Positions 28,556 to 37,472 of a stretch of 64,000 nt of DNA are shown one piece after another. This DNA comes from Gemmatirosa kalamazoonensis (GTDB lineage Bacteria; Gemmatimonadota; Gemmatimonadetes; Gemmatimonadales; Gemmatimonadaceae). The DNA lies in contig NZ_CP007128.1 in NCBI RefSeq assembly GCF_000522985.1, forward strand, positions 4,510,220 through 4,574,219, in the 5' to 3' direction. Position 1 is the stretch's first letter. The number at the start of each line of letters is the position of its first letter. The notes under the pieces were generated by a model. It saw nothing but the letters and a program-made list of their open reading frames with translations, did not search any database and had not been told where the DNA came from. Made by a program: the position numbers and the translations under genes.

Positions 28556-29062
28556 TCAAGGCTCCTCCACCCGACGGCGCAGCCTCCGTTGGATTCCCAT
28601 GGGGAGGAAGAACGCGGCCGCCTGCAGCACGCGCTGCAGATTGAGGTCGCTCAGCTCGGAGCGCGGGCCGGTCCAGTGGTCGAGCAGCACGCGCCGCCCG
28701 CTGTTCGCGACCAGGCGCTGCAGCGCGGTCACGAGCAGGAAGACGTCGTCGACCTCGCCGATGAACGGCAGGTAGTCCGGGATGAGGTCGATCGGCGCGA
28801 CGATGTACGCGACCGCGGCGGCGACGAGGAGCTTGTCGAGGACGGAGACGCGGCGGTCGACGAGCAGGCCGGCGAGCAGGCGCAGGTACGCCGGGATCTG
28901 CCGGATGGTGTCGAGCACGGTGCGCTTGGCGCCCCTGCGCGGCGCGTGGCGGCGCACCTCGCGCCGGACGTCGCGGGTGACGTCGCGCACGCGGTCGCCG
29001 ACGGCGTGGCGGGCGCGTCCGGCGGCGTGGGCGATGCGGGCAGCGGGATTGCGAGGACTCAC
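28556..29062 (-). CDS. YkvA-like DUF1232 membrane protein
   Basis: A 168-residue protein with a basic N-terminal third (many Arg) and the DUF1232 core [31 protein letters not shown] (about 77-107), a short amphipathic or membrane hairpin. Function is unknown in all homologues I recall. The start is GTG 29062, overlapping the stop of the preceding hypothetical gene (GTGA). It probably belongs to one minus-strand transcript with the neighbours on both sides. Confidence 0.87.
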   Translation of the reverse strand: MSPRNPAARIAHAAGRARHAVGDRVRDVTRDVRREVRRHAPRRGAKRTVLDTIRQIPAYLRLLAGLLVDRRVSVLDKLLVAAAVAYIVAPIDLIPDYLPFIGEVDDVFLLVTALQRLVANSGRRVLLDHWTGPRSELSDLNLQRVLQAAAFFLPMGIQRRLRRRVEEP

Positions 29063-29562
29063 GAGCGGGGCTCTCCGGGTGCGGGACCCGCCGCCGGTCC
29101 GGCCGGGGGCGGCGCGGGCGGAGACGGGTGCGTCGACGGCGGTGCGGCATTCGGCGCCGCGCTGGGTGCGTTCGGCGCGCTGGGGTCCGCGGGTGGAGGC
29201 GTCGTCGAGGTGATGACGGTCCCCGCCTGTGCGGTCGCATCGGCGACCGCCGTACCCACGCGCTGCGCGGCGTTGGCGAGGTCCGCTGCAACGGACTTGC
29301 CAGCCGCCGCGACCCCGTTCAGCATCCCGACGGCGCGGTTCAGCAGCCCCATGGTGTCGGCGATCGTGCTGGCCGACACGCGCCCCGCCCGGAGCCGGTC
29401 CTCGACCCCCTCGGCGAACTTCGTGAACGCGTTCGGCGCGGCGCTCTGCCGCGCGGCGTACTTCGACTCCAGGAACTCGACGTAGTCGAGGATCTGGTAC
29501 AGCCGCTCCTCGGTCAGCGCGTCGAGCTTGCGGTTGATGCGCTCGCGAATGTGGTCGCTCAT
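29059..29562 (-). CDS. hypothetical protein with helical N-terminus and Ala/Pro tail
   Basis: A 167-residue protein. The first 40 residues form a helix (IRERINRKLDALTEERLYQI then LDYVEFLESKY) that resembles DUF2281-type antitoxin helices. The middle is a second amphipathic helix, and the last 45 residues are only Ala, Pro, Ser, Asn and Gly. No toxin gene adjoins. It overlaps the YkvA-like gene. I cannot assign a function. Confidence 0.7.
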   Translation of the reverse strand: MSDHIRERINRKLDALTEERLYQILDYVEFLESKYAARQSAAPNAFTKFAEGVEDRLRAGRVSASTIADTMGLLNRAVGMLNGVAAAGKSVAADLANAAQRVGTAVADATAQAGTVITSTTPPPADPSAPNAPSAAPNAAPPSTHPSPPAPPPAGPAAGPAPGEPRS

Positions 29563-29602
29563 GCCTTCATTCTACGGCCGGCGACGACGGAGTGTGAGGC
29601 GG

Positions 29603-30748
29603 TCAGCCCCACCACCGGGCGCGCTTGCCGCGCGCGTCGATGTGGACGTACGGCGTGCGGTACTTCGGGCTCACATACACCCCGAGTCCGCCGACGAGAT
29701 CGGGGTTGCGCTTCTCGACCATCTCGGCGGCGAGCGCCACGAGGCGGCTGTCGAACGCGGTGAGCCGGCCGTCGCCGTCGGCGTCGATCGCGACGTCGGC
29801 GGCGTCGCCGTACTGGTGGCGGCTGTTCAGCGCCGCGCCCTCGACGCTGCTGTTGTGCAGCGGCGTGCGGAAGCCGGAGTGCACGTCGACCTCGATGCGC
29901 AGGGGATCCGTCACGCCGCGGATGCGCGCCACCTCGTCGACCACCAGCTCCAGCTTGTCGAGCAGGCGCGGGCTCACGGCAGCGTACTTCGGCCACACCG
30001 ACTGCTCGTCGTGCGTCACGAAGTCGGCGAGCCGCAGGTGGCGCGTGAGCGGCACGTCGACGTTGCGGCGGTCGACCTCCAAGAAGCCGATCGGCCGCTC
30101 GCCCCCGAAGCGCTCGAACGGGTACGACCCGATCCGGTACCCGTTCACCTGGCCCGCCATCTTCTGCGAGAACGGCACGAGCACGGCGAGCGTGATGTCG
30201 CCGAGGACCTGCGGCGTGGCGCCCGTCGTGCGCGCCAGCACGGCGAGGTGGTAGAGCCCCGGCTGCGCCGGTGCGACCATCGCCGGGCCGCCCAGCGGGC
30301 GCGGCGCGTCGGCCTGCGACGAATCGGACGCGCGCACCCACTGGTAGGCGAGGTGCACCGGGTCGCTGCGCAGCGTGAGCGGGTACTCGATGATCTGCCC
30401 CGGCATGGCGACGCGCACGAGAACGTTGCCGCTCTTGCCGTACCCCGGCCGTGCCGACGTCGCCGTCGGACCGCCCAGCTCCACCTCGGCCCCGGCGCCG
30501 ATCTCCCGCTCGTAGCGGCGCTCCGCCGCCAGCTCCTCGACCGGACGGAGGAGCCGCAGGACCGCCGTGGCGGCGACGCAGAGCAGCGCGCCGAGGAGCA
30601 TCCACGAGGGGCGCCGCACGTCGCGCGTGGTGCTCGCGCTGCGGCGCACGGCGACGTCCACCTCGGCCGCGCGGCGGCGGGCCTCCTCCAGCCGCGCCAG
30701 CTCGAACATGGTGAGCCGACGGGATCCGTCGCTCGCCGGCTCCGTCAC
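29603..30748 (-). CDS. membrane-anchored M15-like peptidase domain protein
   Basis: A 381-residue protein with a cytoplasmic N-terminus, one membrane helix (about residues 50-70, WMLLGALLCVAATAVL), an immunoglobulin-like middle and a C-terminal peptidase domain. The zinc motif SRHQYGDAADVAIDADGDG and the terminal YVHIDARG match the DUF882/peptidase M15A layout of peptidoglycan LD- or DD-peptidases. GTG 30748 is chosen because GGAGG lies 5 nt upstream. It faces the periplasm and probably trims cell-wall peptides. Confidence 0.78.
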   Translation of the reverse strand: MTEPASDGSRRLTMFELARLEEARRRAAEVDVAVRRSASTTRDVRRPSWMLLGALLCVAATAVLRLLRPVEELAAERRYEREIGAGAEVELGGPTATSARPGYGKSGNVLVRVAMPGQIIEYPLTLRSDPVHLAYQWVRASDSSQADAPRPLGGPAMVAPAQPGLYHLAVLARTTGATPQVLGDITLAVLVPFSQKMAGQVNGYRIGSYPFERFGGERPIGFLEVDRRNVDVPLTRHLRLADFVTHDEQSVWPKYAAVSPRLLDKLELVVDEVARIRGVTDPLRIEVDVHSGFRTPLHNSSVEGAALNSRHQYGDAADVAIDADGDGRLTAFDSRLVALAAEMVEKRNPDLVGGLGVYVSPKYRTPYVHIDARGKRARWWG

Positions 30749-30902
30749 GCGTGCCTCCGAAACGGGATCATCCCGATCAATCCTGTATGCCTCCACAGCC
30801 ACCAGACCGTCGACGGGTCGGCGAGGTCACGCCGAACGCCGCAAGTTTCGAAGTCTAGCGGACTTGGGGGGTAAGTCGATGCCCCGGCGGCTCGAGGTGC
30901 GA

Positions 30903-30987
30903 GGCGAGGGCTTCTGGGGATCCGAGGGCGATGAAAGGGATCTCGGGAGCCCTCCAATCGCCTTCCGGATCCCCAGAGGTCCTCGCC
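30903..30987. repeat. 37-bp imperfect inverted repeat in a divergent intergenic region
   Basis: The 313-base gap 30749-31061 between two divergent genes holds this dyad and otherwise nothing I recognise. GGCGAGGGCTTCTGGGGATC on the left pairs with its near complement on the right (about 30 of 37 positions), loop ATCTCGGGAG. Being between divergent genes, it cannot terminate either of them. It would lie in the gpmI leader or promoter. The core resembles the dyad at 7474-7547. Confidence 0.75.
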
Positions 30988-31061
30988 GAGCGCGTGCTAC
31001 CCTTCGTCGCCCGTCGGGGTTCGCCTGGAAGCCGTCCCGGCGGCCGGGTAGATTCTGCCGG

Positions 31062-32648
31062 ATGTCCAGCATCCACACTCGCCCCGTCGCGCTGCTCGTC
31101 CTCGACGGCTGGGGCCATCGCCCGGAACGCGAGGGCAACGCGATCGCACTCGCGAACACGCCGACGTGGGACGCCCTGTGGCGCCGCCGCTCGCGCACCC
31201 TGCTGGACGCCTCCGGCCTGGCCGTGGGGCTCCCCGAGGGGCAGATGGGAAACAGCGAGGTGGGCCATCTCAACCTCGGCGCCGGCCGCGTGGTGATGCA
31301 GGACCTCGTCCGCATCTCCGAGGCGGTCCGCAGCGGGGACTTCTTCCGGAACCCCGCGTTCGTGGAGGGGTGCCGCACGGTGAAGGCGAACGGCGGCACG
31401 CTCCATCTCGTGGGCCTGCTCGGCAAGGGCGGCGTGCACGCGCTCGACAAGCACCTCTTCGCGCTCATCGACCTCGCCGCGCGCGAGGGGGTGCCGAAGG
31501 TCGCGATCCACGCCCTGCTCGACGGCCGCGACACGCTGCCGAAGAGCGCGCTCGAGTACATGCGCGAGACGGTGAAGACGGCCGACGGACGCGCGGTCAT
31601 CGCGAGCCTGGGCGGCCGGTACTACGGCATGGACCGCGACAAGCGGTGGCAGCGCACGGAGCTGTTCTATCGCGCGGCGGTGGACGGCGTGGGCCCGCAC
31701 GCGGGCGACCCGGTGGGCGCGATCCAGACGGCGTACGACGGCGGCACGACGGACGAGTTCATCATCCCGGAGGTCGTCGTCGACGCCGACGGAAAGCCGG
31801 TCGCCCCGATGCGCGACGGCGACGTCGTGATCTGCTGGAACTACCGGTCCGACCGCATGCGCCAGATCGTGCGCGCGATGACCGACCCCGCGTTCGACGG
31901 CTTCGACGTGTCGAAGCGCCCGAAAGTGACCGTCGTGACGATGACGGTGTACGACCCGACGTTCGAGCCGTTCGGCGTGCGGGCCGCGTTCGCGCCGCAG
32001 TCGATGGCGCGCATCGTGGCCGAGGTGCTGAGCGACGCGGGGCGCACGATCCTGAAGACGGCGGAGACGGAGAAGTACCCGCACGTGACCTACTTCTACA
32101 ACGGCGGGAACGAGACGCCGTACAAGGGCGAGGACCGGGTGCTCGTGCCGAGCCAGAAGGTGGCGACGTACGACCTGGCGCCGGAGATGAGCGCGATCCC
32201 GCTCACCGACGGTCTCGTGCACGCGCTGGAGACGCGCTCGCACGACTTCATCCTGTGCAACTACGCGAACGGCGACATGGTGGGCCATTCGGGCTCGCTG
32301 CCGGCGACGATCAAGGCCTGCGAGACGGTGGACCAGTGTCTCGCGCGCGTGCTCGCCGCCGCGGAAAAGGGCGGATGGCGACTGCTCGTCACCGCCGATC
32401 ACGGCAACTGCGAGATGATGATCGACCCCGAGACCGGCGGGCCGCACACGGCCCACACGACCAACCCCGTCCCGTTCGTGATCGTGGATCCCGACTCCGA
32501 CGCGCCGCTGCGCCGTGGTGGCGCGCTGTGCGACGTGGGCCCGACGATCCTCCGCATGCTCGGCATCGAGCAGCCTAACGAGATGACGGGCGTCGACCTC
32601 GGCGACCTGCAGGCGCGCGTGGCGGCGACCGCCGGGAGCGGGGCGTGA
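31062..32648 (+). CDS. gpmI: 2,3-bisphosphoglycerate-independent phosphoglycerate mutase
   Basis: This glycolytic enzyme interconverts 3- and 2-phosphoglycerate using two Mn ions and a phosphoserine. The 528-residue length is standard. LVLDGWGHRPEREGNAI gives D15; the active serine is S65 in EGQMGNSEVGHLNLGAGR. Substrate loops LLDGRDTLPKSA and WNYRSDRMRQI follow, and the C-terminal TADHGNCEMM binds metal. The start is ATG 31062. The stop overlaps the GTG of the next gene. Confidence 0.97.
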   Translation: MSSIHTRPVALLVLDGWGHRPEREGNAIALANTPTWDALWRRRSRTLLDASGLAVGLPEGQMGNSEVGHLNLGAGRVVMQDLVRISEAVRSGDFFRNPAFVEGCRTVKANGGTLHLVGLLGKGGVHALDKHLFALIDLAAREGVPKVAIHALLDGRDTLPKSALEYMRETVKTADGRAVIASLGGRYYGMDRDKRWQRTELFYRAAVDGVGPHAGDPVGAIQTAYDGGTTDEFIIPEVVVDADGKPVAPMRDGDVVICWNYRSDRMRQIVRAMTDPAFDGFDVSKRPKVTVVTMTVYDPTFEPFGVRAAFAPQSMARIVAEVLSDAGRTILKTAETEKYPHVTYFYNGGNETPYKGEDRVLVPSQKVATYDLAPEMSAIPLTDGLVHALETRSHDFILCNYANGDMVGHSGSLPATIKACETVDQCLARVLAAAEKGGWRLLVTADHGNCEMMIDPETGGPHTAHTTNPVPFVIVDPDSDAPLRRGGALCDVGPTILRMLGIEQPNEMTGVDLGDLQARVAATAGSGA

Positions 32649-33355
32649 GGTACGTGACGCATGGGACGCATCTCGCGCGAGCGCTCGCGGCGGGCGCCCT
32701 CGTGATCGGCGCGCGGGCGGGGGCGCAGGTGGGCTATCCGCCGGAGCGGAGCCCGTTCGAGGATCTGTCGTACCGCCAGTCGTTCTCCACGCTCGCCGGC
32801 TACTTCTTCGCCGCGAACGACGCGGCGGGCGTCGCGCCGCAGAGCGCGCCGTACTTCGGCGTGCAGTACGACATCTACCTCGGCGGGCCTGCGTCGTTCA
32901 CGGCGCGCGTCGGCTCGGCGATCAGCGACCGCACGGTGCTCGACCCGGCGCGGCCGGCGAGCCGTCGGGTGCTCGGCGTCGAGCGGCGGCCGATGACGTT
33001 CGCCGACGTGGGATTCACGTTCGCGCTCACGGGCGGGAAGAGCTTCCACGGCCTCGTGCCGCTGGTGCACGCCGGCGCCGGGCTGGCGAGCAACCTGAAG
33101 GGGGCGGACCCGGGCGGGCTCAATCTCGGCACCCGCTTTGCGTTCGCGTACGGCGTCGGGATGCGCTACGTGCCGAGCGGTCGCTGGGCGCTGCGCGCGG
33201 ACCTGGGCTATCACAGCTTCCAGCTGCGCTACCCGGATGCCTACATGACACCGGCGCTCGACAGCACCTCGGTGCTGCCGTCCACGCACTCGAAGAGCAA
33301 CTGGCTGAACAACAAGGCGGTCACCCTCGGCGTCACGTATCAGCTGTTCCGCTGA
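32645..33355 (+). CDS. putative outer-membrane beta-barrel protein
   Basis: A 236-residue protein starting at GTG 32645 (GTGA overlap with gpmI). It has a signal peptide (LARALAAGALVIGARAGAQ), then alternating strands with aromatic girdles (FFAANDAAGVAPQSAPYFGV, VGFTFALTGG, LRADLGYHSFQLRY). The C-terminus VTLGVTYQLFR is typical of barrel strands. It fits the OmpA/OmpW-like small-barrel pattern, but no named family is clear. The link to gpmI is only positional. Confidence 0.75.
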   Translation: MRYVTHGTHLARALAAGALVIGARAGAQVGYPPERSPFEDLSYRQSFSTLAGYFFAANDAAGVAPQSAPYFGVQYDIYLGGPASFTARVGSAISDRTVLDPARPASRRVLGVERRPMTFADVGFTFALTGGKSFHGLVPLVHAGAGLASNLKGADPGGLNLGTRFAFAYGVGMRYVPSGRWALRADLGYHSFQLRYPDAYMTPALDSTSVLPSTHSKSNWLNNKAVTLGVTYQLFR

Positions 33356-33398
33356 CGCCCCACCGCCGGCGACCGCGGTCCGACCGCAGGAGCGAGCG

Positions 33399-33920
33399 AT
33401 GGCGCGCGATTACGAGGACTTCAGCAGCATCGACGACCTGGACGACGACGAGCTCCGGCAGCTCGTGCGCGACCGGCTGGCCGAGAACCCCGACATCGAT
33501 CCGGACGACATCACCGTGGACGTGGTCGACGGCACGGTGCGTCTCGAAGGGCGCGTGGGCACCGAGGCGGAGCTGCGCATCGCGGAGCACGTGGTGACGG
33601 ATCTCGTCGGCGCCGCGGACGTCGAGAACGGCATCGTCGTCGATCCGGTGCGGCGCGCCGACACGCCGATGGACGTCGAGGACCACCTGGAGATGGAGCG
33701 CACGACGGCGAACACGCTGATCGGCGACATGCCGCCCCAGGAGTCGGACGAGGTGCACGAGGCACGCGGCGACGAGGACCTCGACGAGCGCATGTTCGGC
33801 ACGACGGACATGCAGGACGCGATCGCCCACGGCACGACGTACATCCCGCCCGAGTCGCCGACGCCCGAGGGGCTGCGCGGCACGGACGCGGGGCCGGGGG
33901 AGATGGCCGAAGACCACTAG
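33399..33920 (+). CDS. BON-domain protein
   Basis: A 173-residue acidic protein. Residues about 10-90 form a BON domain (LRQLVRDRLAENPDIDPDDI, VDVVDGTVRLEGRVGTEAELRIAE, VVTDLVGAADVENGI), a fold linked to membrane or phospholipid binding in OsmY-like proteins. The rest is low-complexity Asp/Glu/Thr/Pro. There is no signal peptide, so it may be cytoplasmic. A good GGAG ribosome site precedes ATG 33399. Confidence 0.88.
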   Translation: MARDYEDFSSIDDLDDDELRQLVRDRLAENPDIDPDDITVDVVDGTVRLEGRVGTEAELRIAEHVVTDLVGAADVENGIVVDPVRRADTPMDVEDHLEMERTTANTLIGDMPPQESDEVHEARGDEDLDERMFGTTDMQDAIAHGTTYIPPESPTPEGLRGTDAGPGEMAEDH

Positions 33921-33996
33921 GGCACGAGGGCAGGAGGGCACGAGGGCAGGAGCCATCTCCTCTCGTGCCCTCCTGCGCTCCTGCCCTCCTGCCCTT
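33919..33996. repeat. inverted array of GGGCACGAGGGCAGGAG units
   Basis: Units GGGCACGA and GGGCAGGA alternate on the left (33919-33952). Their complements face them on the right (33962-33996), separated by CCATCTCCT. Pairing is imperfect in order, since the right arm has an extra GGGCAGGA-type unit. The array fills the gap between the BON gene and the queD-like start and occupies the ribosome-binding position. Confidence 0.85.
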
Positions 33997-34000
33997 CTTC

Positions 34001-34435
34001 ATGGCTCGTTTCTCACTGACTCGCCGCGTGAGCTTCGCGGCGGCGCATCGCTACCGGCGGCCGGACTGGAGCGACGAGAAGAACGCCGCGGTGTTCGGGG
34101 CGTGCGCGCGGCCGAACTATCACGGGCACAGCTACGCGTGCGACGTGACGGTGAGCGGCCCGCTCGACGAAGCGACGGGGTTCGTGGCCGACCTCGGGCT
34201 GCTCGACCGCGTGCTGCACGAGGAGGTGCACGCGCGGTTCGACCACGCGAACATCAACCTCGACGTGCCGGAGTTCGCGGACGGGCGACAGATCCCGAGC
34301 GGCGAGAACCTCGCGCGCTACGTGTGCGAGCGAGTGCAGCGACGGCTGGACCAGGCGCTGGGGACGGGCACGCTGCGCGTGACGCGGGTCACGGTCGCGG
34401 AAGATCGCACGCTGTCGGCGACGTATGAGCCGTAG
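34001..34435 (+). CDS. 6-pyruvoyl-tetrahydropterin/6-carboxytetrahydropterin synthase (QueD family)
   Basis: A 144-residue zinc enzyme acting on dihydroneopterin triphosphate, for queuosine/deazapurine or pterin synthesis. The zinc histidines are in SFAAAHRY (near 13) and NYHGHSY (near 44-46); the catalytic Cys is in GACARPNYHGH. The C-terminal VAEDRTLSATY carries the substrate Glu. The length and the CARPNYHGH motif look closer to eukaryotic-type PTPS than to short QueD. No other queuosine gene is adjacent. The start is ATG 34001, directly after the right arm of an inverted repeat. Confidence 0.88.
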   Translation: MARFSLTRRVSFAAAHRYRRPDWSDEKNAAVFGACARPNYHGHSYACDVTVSGPLDEATGFVADLGLLDRVLHEEVHARFDHANINLDVPEFADGRQIPSGENLARYVCERVQRRLDQALGTGTLRVTRVTVAEDRTLSATYEP

Positions 34436-34441
34436 AAGCGT

Positions 34442-34580
34442 GCGGCGGCGCTGAGCAGGCGGCGCTGATGCGGCGGCGCTGATGCGGCGGCGCTGACACG
34501 GCGGCGCTGAGACCACGTGTTCCCAGCGCCGCAGTTACAGCGCCGAAGCTTCAGTGCCGCCTCATCAGCGCCGCCAGCGC
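34442..34580. repeat. inverted array of GCGGCGCTGA units (copy 1)
   Basis: Five GCGGCGCTGA-type units (34442-34510) face four complementary TCAGCGCCGC-type units (34524-34580) across GACCACGTGTTCCC. The array fills the 158-nt gap between the queD-like gene and dacB, both on the plus strand. A second array from the same unit lies at 42403-42561. Confidence 0.9.
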
Positions 34581-34593
34581 TTAGTTTGCGGTC

Positions 34594-36153
34594 ATGCGTC
34601 CACTTCCGCTGCTGCTCGTCCTCACCCTCGCCGGCGCGTGCACGCGCGCGGCCGCACCCCCGCCGGCGCCGACGCCCGCCCCCGCGCCGGTCGACCCCCG
34701 CACCGCGGCACTCGCCCGCTTCCGCGCCGACGTCGACTCGATGGTGCGCGACCCGCAGTGGTCCAACGCACACTGGGGCATCCTCGTCGTCGACCCGGGG
34801 CGCAACGAGACGCTCTACGCGCACAACGCCGGCAAGCTGTTCCTGCCCGCGTCGAACCAGAAGATCATCACCGGCTCCGTCGCGCTCACGCTGCTCGGCG
34901 CCGACTACCGCTGGCGCACGTCGTTCGCGACGCGCGGGCGGGTGACCAACGGCACGCTCGACGGGGATCTCGTCGTGATCGGCCGCGGCGATCCCACGGT
35001 GAGCGATCACATGCGCGGCGACGCGTTAGGCCCGCTGCGTGACGTCGCCGACTCGCTCGCGGCGCGCGGCATCAAGCGCATCCGCGGTCGAATCGTCGCC
35101 GAGGGCGATCTGTTCCCGGGCCCCACGCTCGGCTACGGGTGGGACTGGGACGACGCGATCTACGGCTACGGCGCGGGCGTGGACGAATTGCTGTTCAACG
35201 AGGGCTACACGCGCGTCGTCGTGCGCGGCGCCGCGGCGCCAGGCGGCGAGCCGACGGCGTGGACGGCGCCGATCTCCGCGTATCCGGCGCTGAAGATCGA
35301 GGCACGCACCGTTGCGCCGGCCGACACCGGACGCCGTCGCGCGCGCGTCGAGGCACGCCCCGACAGCGCGACCGGCGGATACGTCATCGAGGGCACGATC
35401 GCGCCGAACGACAGCGCGGCGCTCGAGCTGGCGTACCCCGATCCGACGCGCTCGTACCTCTCGGCACTGCACGAGGCGCTGGCGCTGCGCGGCGTGTCGG
35501 TCACGGAGCCGACGCGCCGCGCGACATCCTCGCGCACGCGCGTCACCAAGAGCCTGACGCCTAACGGCGCGCCGGCGGACACGCTGTTCCATCTCGTCTC
35601 GCCGACGCTGCGCGAGGTGCTGCCGGTGCTGGAGAAGCCGTCGCAGAACCAGATCGCCGAGATCCTGCTGCGGACGTTGGGCTACGCGCGCACGGGCGTC
35701 GGCTCGGCCGACAGCGGGCGGCGCGTGATCGACGCGCAGCTTCGCGCATGGGGCGTCACGCCGGAGCGCGACGCGGTGGTGCGCGACGGCAGCGGCCTGT
35801 CGCGGCACGACTACGTGACGCCGTGGACGCTCGTGAAGGTGCTCACGACCATCCGCTCCGACACCGCGTTCCGCGCGTTCTACGACGCGCTGCCGATCGC
35901 CGGCGTGGACGGCACGATCCGCAACCGCATGAAGGGGACGCCGGCCGAGGGCAACGTGCACGCGAAGACGGGCACCGTGGACAAGGCGCGCTCGCTGTCG
36001 GGCTACGTGACGACGGCCGACGGCCGGCAGCTCGTGTTCAGCTTCCTCTGCAACAACTACACGGTGCCGACGCGCGAGGTGGAGCGCGTGCAGGACGCGA
36101 TCGCGGCGCGCCTCGCCGCGATGGGCGCCCCCGCCACGGCGTCGCAGCGGTGA
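34594..36153 (+). CDS. dacB: D-alanyl-D-alanine carboxypeptidase/endopeptidase (PBP4 type)
   Basis: A periplasmic S13-family penicillin-binding protein of 519 residues that trims peptidoglycan cross-links. A lipoprotein-type signal (LVLTLAGAC) gives lipidation at C16. SxxK is SNQK with S87 and K90, SxN occurs in EKPSQNQIAEILL, and KTG in HAKTGTVDKA. The inserted domains between SxxK and SxN are of normal size. Its stop overlaps the GTG of moeA (GTGA), an odd functional neighbour. Confidence 0.94.
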   Translation: MRPLPLLLVLTLAGACTRAAAPPPAPTPAPAPVDPRTAALARFRADVDSMVRDPQWSNAHWGILVVDPGRNETLYAHNAGKLFLPASNQKIITGSVALTLLGADYRWRTSFATRGRVTNGTLDGDLVVIGRGDPTVSDHMRGDALGPLRDVADSLAARGIKRIRGRIVAEGDLFPGPTLGYGWDWDDAIYGYGAGVDELLFNEGYTRVVVRGAAAPGGEPTAWTAPISAYPALKIEARTVAPADTGRRRARVEARPDSATGGYVIEGTIAPNDSAALELAYPDPTRSYLSALHEALALRGVSVTEPTRRATSSRTRVTKSLTPNGAPADTLFHLVSPTLREVLPVLEKPSQNQIAEILLRTLGYARTGVGSADSGRRVIDAQLRAWGVTPERDAVVRDGSGLSRHDYVTPWTLVKVLTTIRSDTAFRAFYDALPIAGVDGTIRNRMKGTPAEGNVHAKTGTVDKARSLSGYVTTADGRQLVFSFLCNNYTVPTREVERVQDAIAARLAAMGAPATASQR

Positions 36154-37472
36154 CGGCCCGCGGCGGCGACGGACCTCCGACGCGTCTCTCGTTCGCCGAG
36201 GCGCTCGCCGCCGTCGTCGCCGCCGCGGAGCCGCTGCCCGCCGAGTCGGTGCCGCTCATGGACGCGCTGGGCCGCGCGCTCGCCGATGACGTCGCGTCGC
36301 CGCTCGACCTGCCGCCGTGGGACAACGCCGCGATGGACGGCTACGCGGTGCGCGTCGCGGACGTGCACGGCGCGTCGCGAGAGCGACCGGCGACGCTGCG
36401 CGTCGTCGGCGACATCGCCGCCGGAGGCGATGCGTCGGCGGTGTCGTTAGGCGCCGGCGACGCCGCGCGCATCTCCACCGGCGCGCCCGTGCCGGCGAGC
36501 GCCGACGCCGTGGTACGCGTGGAGGACACGGAGGCCGACGGAGCGCGGGTGCGCGTGCTGAGCGACCGCGACGTCGTCGGCGACAGGCCGCAGCGCCGCA
36601 ACGTGCGGCCGCGCGGCGAGGACGTGCGCGCCGGCGCCACGGTGCTGGAGCGCGGCACCACGATCGGCGCGGCGGCGATCGGCGTGCTGGCGAGCGTCGG
36701 ACGCGCGAGCGTGCCGGTCACGCGCCGGCCGCGCGTCGCGATCGTGAGCTCGGGCGACGAGCTGGCGCGCGTCGACGCGTTCGACGCCGTGCTCGCGGGT
36801 CGGCGCATCGTCTCGTCGAACTCGTACGCGCTGACCGCCCACGCATGGGCGGCCGGCGCCGACGCCACCGACTGCGGCTTCGTGCGCGACGACGCGGGTG
36901 CGCTGCGCAGCCTGCTCGCGACGGTGCTCGCGCGCGGCTTCGACGCGATCGTGACGTCGGGGGGCGTGTCGGTCGGCCTTCACGACCACACGCGCGACGC
37001 GCTGCTCGCGTTAGGCGCGGAGCTGCGCTTCTGGCGCGTGCGCATGCGCCCCGGCGGGCCGTTCGGTTTCGGCGTGGTGCACTGGGGCGACCGTCGCGTG
37101 CCGTGGCTCGGCCTTCCCGGCAACCCGGTCTCGGCGCTCGTCACGTTCGAGCTGTTCGGGCGGCCGCTGCTGCGCCGCATGGGCGGGCACCGTCGTGCGT
37201 TCCGACGGGCGGTGAGCGTGCGCGTGGGTGAGCCGGTGCGCGTGGGCGCGACGCTCACGCACTTCCTGCGCGTCACGCTCGACCACGACGACGACGGCCA
37301 TCTCGTCGCGCGGCTCACGGGGCCGCAGGGCTCCAACCTGCTCACGTCGATGGCGCGGGCCGAGGCGCTGCTCGTCGTGCCCGAGGGCGTGCAGGACGTG
37401 CCCGCCGGCGCGACGCTGCACGCGATCCTCCTCGGCGACGACGCGCTCGACGCGGAACGGCCGCCGGCGTGA
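36150..37472 (+). CDS. moeA: molybdopterin molybdenumtransferase (MoeA/gephyrin)
   Basis: It inserts molybdate into adenylylated molybdopterin. The 440-residue protein has the N-terminal signature PLDLPPWDNAAMDGYAV, the MPT-binding TSGGVSVG loop and GLPGNPVSALVTFELF. The start is GTG 36150, coupled to the dacB stop. No other moa/moe gene is visible here. Three of its Leu-Gly or similar pairs use TTA GGC inside GTTAGGC words, in a gene otherwise free of such codons to my eye. Confidence 0.94.
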   Translation: MTARGGDGPPTRLSFAEALAAVVAAAEPLPAESVPLMDALGRALADDVASPLDLPPWDNAAMDGYAVRVADVHGASRERPATLRVVGDIAAGGDASAVSLGAGDAARISTGAPVPASADAVVRVEDTEADGARVRVLSDRDVVGDRPQRRNVRPRGEDVRAGATVLERGTTIGAAAIGVLASVGRASVPVTRRPRVAIVSSGDELARVDAFDAVLAGRRIVSSNSYALTAHAWAAGADATDCGFVRDDAGALRSLLATVLARGFDAIVTSGGVSVGLHDHTRDALLALGAELRFWRVRMRPGGPFGFGVVHWGDRRVPWLGLPGNPVSALVTFELFGRPLLRRMGGHRRAFRRAVSVRVGEPVRVGATLTHFLRVTLDHDDDGHLVARLTGPQGSNLLTSMARAEALLVVPEGVQDVPAGATLHAILLGDDALDAERPPA

